Assembly (NCBI RefSeq): GCF_000364225.2
Contig: NZ_AQFT02000004.1
Coordinates: 124,001 to 188,000 of the forward strand
DNA length: 64,000 bases
Reading direction: 5' to 3'
DNA from: Eubacterium plexicaudatum ASF492
GTDB taxonomy: Bacteria; Bacillota; Clostridia; Lachnospirales; Lachnospiraceae
The position numbers and the translations under genes were made by a program. Position 1 is the stretch's first letter. Every line of letters starts with the position of its first letter. The notes below the pieces were generated by a model, which saw only the letters and a program-made list of their open reading frames with translations, was not told where the DNA came from and did no database searches. Shown here one piece after another: positions 62,428 through 64,000 of this stretch.

Positions 62428-63354
62428 TTATTTGCAAATTGTAACTTTCTTTTCATTTTCTATATATATTTTCTTTTCTATTCCAAGTTTGTCACATAAC
62501 ATGTCTTCAACATACAACACGCAAGATACTCTATGATCTCTTTTTGGATATTTTGTTTTAGAATTTGCACTAAACAAAGCTGGATCGATCTTACGTAATT
62601 CTTTTGATAAAAATGTATGTATTTTCTTTCTGTTCTTTGGATGAGCGATCCATATCTCCCGTAAAGCTCTCATAACAAAAGTAGCATAACCGTTTGGCTC
62701 TTTATTCCAGCCTGCATTTTCAATAATTGAAAAAATAAAATCTAAGCATTTTTCACCATGCACTTTTGCAATCGAATATGTATCTGTATAACTTCCAAGT
62801 ACGGATTCTTCTCTATTTCCCTTTGTACTAACAAATTTGATACCGTATTTATTCAGAAGCTTATCTAAAATTGTTGCGGCTTCATCGCCAATAATTACTC
62901 TTGAAAGATGTTTCTCAAGTGGCTTTACATTTTCTACTTCTGAATCTTGTCCAATAAAATATTCTGCCTCAAATTTTAAACGCTCATTCAGATCTTCAGG
63001 TGCATCCATAAGAATAATTGCATTGAGACGATCCATTCCCTTCTCAGGAGCAACTAAGCATCTTCCCTGACCATCTACAACCGCAAATCTGTATTCTTCT
63101 GGATGTGGAACCAAGATAATAGGAGTCAACTTCCGTTCATCCCATTTATTCTTAAGTCTGTTCAAATGTTTATGTGTTCTCATTCCTTGATAACGCCAAT
63201 CAACAAAGCAACAAGATAACGGAACTACGGCACTACCTGTAAGTGTTCTCTGTGCTTTTCCTTTTCCTACTGTCATAAGTGGTTTGATATTTGCTACAAT
63301 ATCATTAAACTGCATTCTTTTTGTTTCCTCATTCATTGTTGCAACTGTGTTCAT
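62428..63354 (-). CDS. ParB-fold protein
   Basis: 308 aa after AAGGAGG. KNKWDERKLTPIILVPHPEEYRFAVVDGQGRCLVAPEKGMDRLNAIIL is a ParB/Srx N-terminal domain (VxDGxxR). The remaining 180 residues are helical. No partner ParA is present. It is the upstream gene of the DUF262/zinc-ribbon operon, so these ParB-fold proteins are co-transcribed. Confidence 0.8.
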   Translation of the reverse strand: MNTVATMNEETKRMQFNDIVANIKPLMTVGKGKAQRTLTGSAVVPLSCCFVDWRYQGMRTHKHLNRLKNKWDERKLTPIILVPHPEEYRFAVVDGQGRCLVAPEKGMDRLNAIILMDAPEDLNERLKFEAEYFIGQDSEVENVKPLEKHLSRVIIGDEAATILDKLLNKYGIKFVSTKGNREESVLGSYTDTYSIAKVHGEKCLDFIFSIIENAGWNKEPNGYATFVMRALREIWIAHPKNRKKIHTFLSKELRKIDPALFSANSKTKYPKRDHRVSCVLYVEDMLCDKLGIEKKIYIENEKKVTICK

Positions 63355-63612
63355 ACTTGAATCCTCCTTAATATGTATTTTATTATTGTTTGTATTTTCT
63401 ACTTATGTCTTTGGATATATAGTGAATTTTCATCATCTTTTTTAAATAATGTGTTCTTTGTAAAAGTAACTTTAGATCTTTTCATATTATTTCATTCCAC
63501 ATTTAGTGATAAAATAATTTGTGATAATATCAACTCGTACGAACCGATTTAACTAGAATCTATTATGACAAATCTTACTGCGTCTGTCACTATGTTTTTT
63601 GGGGTGGGGAAT
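63355..63612. other. 258-bp divergent intergenic region
   Basis: AT-rich, between the ParB-fold gene and a broken XRE gene. I see no ORF, no perfect hairpin and no consensus promoter; possible -10 elements exist on both strands. It presumably holds divergent promoters. Confidence 0.35.
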
Positions 63613-63846
63613 ATGCAATTTAATGAAAATTTAAATGAATTACGTAAATAATTAAATTTATTACAAAAAAATGTTGCGGATTTTTTAGGTGTATCTGTTA
63701 TAACAATTCGTCAATATGAGCAAGGAACTCGTGAACCAAACATTAAAAAATTATTAAAACTAGCCGCGTTTTATGTATCTCTTGACGATTTATTGTGTTT
63801 TGATGATTTTAAAAAAGTTTTCTCAATTTTCTCTGATGAATACTAA
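63613..63846 (+). pseudogene. XRE-family regulator interrupted by TAA
   Basis: NENLNELRK, then TAA (63649-63651), then LNLLQKNVADFLGVSVITIRQYEQGTREPNIKKLLKLAAFYVSLDDLL: an otherwise intact HTH domain. The stop replaces a residue that is normally Glu or Gln. The SD (GGGGTGGGG) is unusual. Its 3' end overlaps a second broken XRE gene on the other strand. Confidence 0.65.
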
Positions 63847-63999
63847 ATAAATCTTCCAGCATATCCCATGTGTTTATTGAACCAAGTCGCTTTCCAGATT
63901 CTATTTATCTATAACCTATTTCACTTATTCCTAAATATTCTGCAACTTGTTTCTGTGTCATGCCCGCTTTTCGGTGGCTTCTTTTAGATTGTTCCTCAT
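63809..63999 (-). pseudogene. Second XRE-family regulator, broken
   Basis: ATG 63999 starts MRNNLKEAT; a one-base slip then gives KAGMTQKQVAEYLGISEIGYR, an in-frame TAA where family members have Gln, and IESGKRLGSINTWDMLEDLFSIHQRKLRKLF. Same family as short Firmicutes phage repressors. Convergent with and overlapping the plus-strand regulator. Confidence 0.6.
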
Positions 64000-64000
64000 T

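Noticed and set aside
60410..63999. Reassignment of TAA to Gln/Glu
   Set aside because: Only three weakly conserved regulators would benefit, while many intact genes end in TAA immediately before the next SD or start codon.
1..64000. CRISPR array
   Set aside because: The recurrent hairpins have variable spacing and lie singly between genes; no regularly spaced direct-repeat array is present.
1..64000. tRNA or rRNA genes
   Set aside because: The non-coding gaps were scanned by eye for cloverleaf arms and the TTCRANY loop; none was convincing. The gaps are few and mostly explained by hairpins or promoters.

Overview
The window is AT-rich (very roughly one third G+C) and about 95% coding, with almost every gene on the minus strand in long head-to-tail runs with short spacers or ATGA-type overlaps and purine-rich Shine-Dalgarno (SD) sites. 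It carries a complete, non-host-like replisome, three DNA methyltransferases, tRNA/RNA-repair enzymes, radical-SAM enzymes, many tiny zinc-ribbon proteins and a diversity-generating retroelement, but no ribosomal, metabolic or virion structural genes. The best reading is an early/middle region of a very large phage (or phage-plasmid) of a Clostridia/Lachnospiraceae-type host. That host assignment is inferred from composition, SD use and protein style only.

Layout, left to right: 1-0.9 kb, a TnpB gene running off the edge. 0.9-14.5 kb, the replication operon, transcribed leftward: SSB-like OB protein, Sak4-like ATPase, DnaB-type helicase, primase, RecB-type nuclease, PHP domain, Pol III alpha, RecD2-like helicase, small proteins. 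14.5-28 kb, accessory genes (metallophosphoesterase, membrane proteins, GNAT, B12-type radical SAM, nucleoside-hydrolase-like protein, DUF488) and one rightward gene with its own promoter and terminator. 28-35 kb, SNF2 helicase, two adenine/N4 methyltransferases, PAPS-reductase-like protein, VWA protein. 35-38 kb, a radical-SAM enzyme preceded by three paralogues sharing a VFETNSSSxHSL leader. 37.7-42 kb, an overlapping RNA-repair operon (RlaP-like nucleotidyltransferase, palm-like protein, CCA enzyme, DHH phosphoesterase). 42-47 kb, SLOG protein, cytosine methyltransferase, macrodomain. 47.9-50.5 kb, the diversity-generating retroelement. 51-56 kb, rightward single-gene units, Thg1 and a LAGLIDADG endonuclease. 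56-64 kb, a group of ParB/DUF262-fold proteins, including a sigma-factor/DUF262 fusion, interleaved with repressor-type genes.

The strongest system is the retroelement: reverse transcriptase, accessory Avd protein, template repeat and a C-type-lectin-like target whose C-terminal repeat differs from the template at 15 positions, every one an adenine of the template coding strand. Less understood candidates are the sigma-DUF262 fusion with its ParB-fold neighbours, the leader-sharing proteins next to a radical-SAM enzyme, and two small RNAs with an identical loop beside DNA methyltransferase genes.

A caution for all users: at least fifteen genes are broken by single-base indels, mostly a missing A/T in a short homopolymer. 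This looks more like uncorrected sequencing error (or decay) than recoding. I give merged coordinates for those genes and mark each break.
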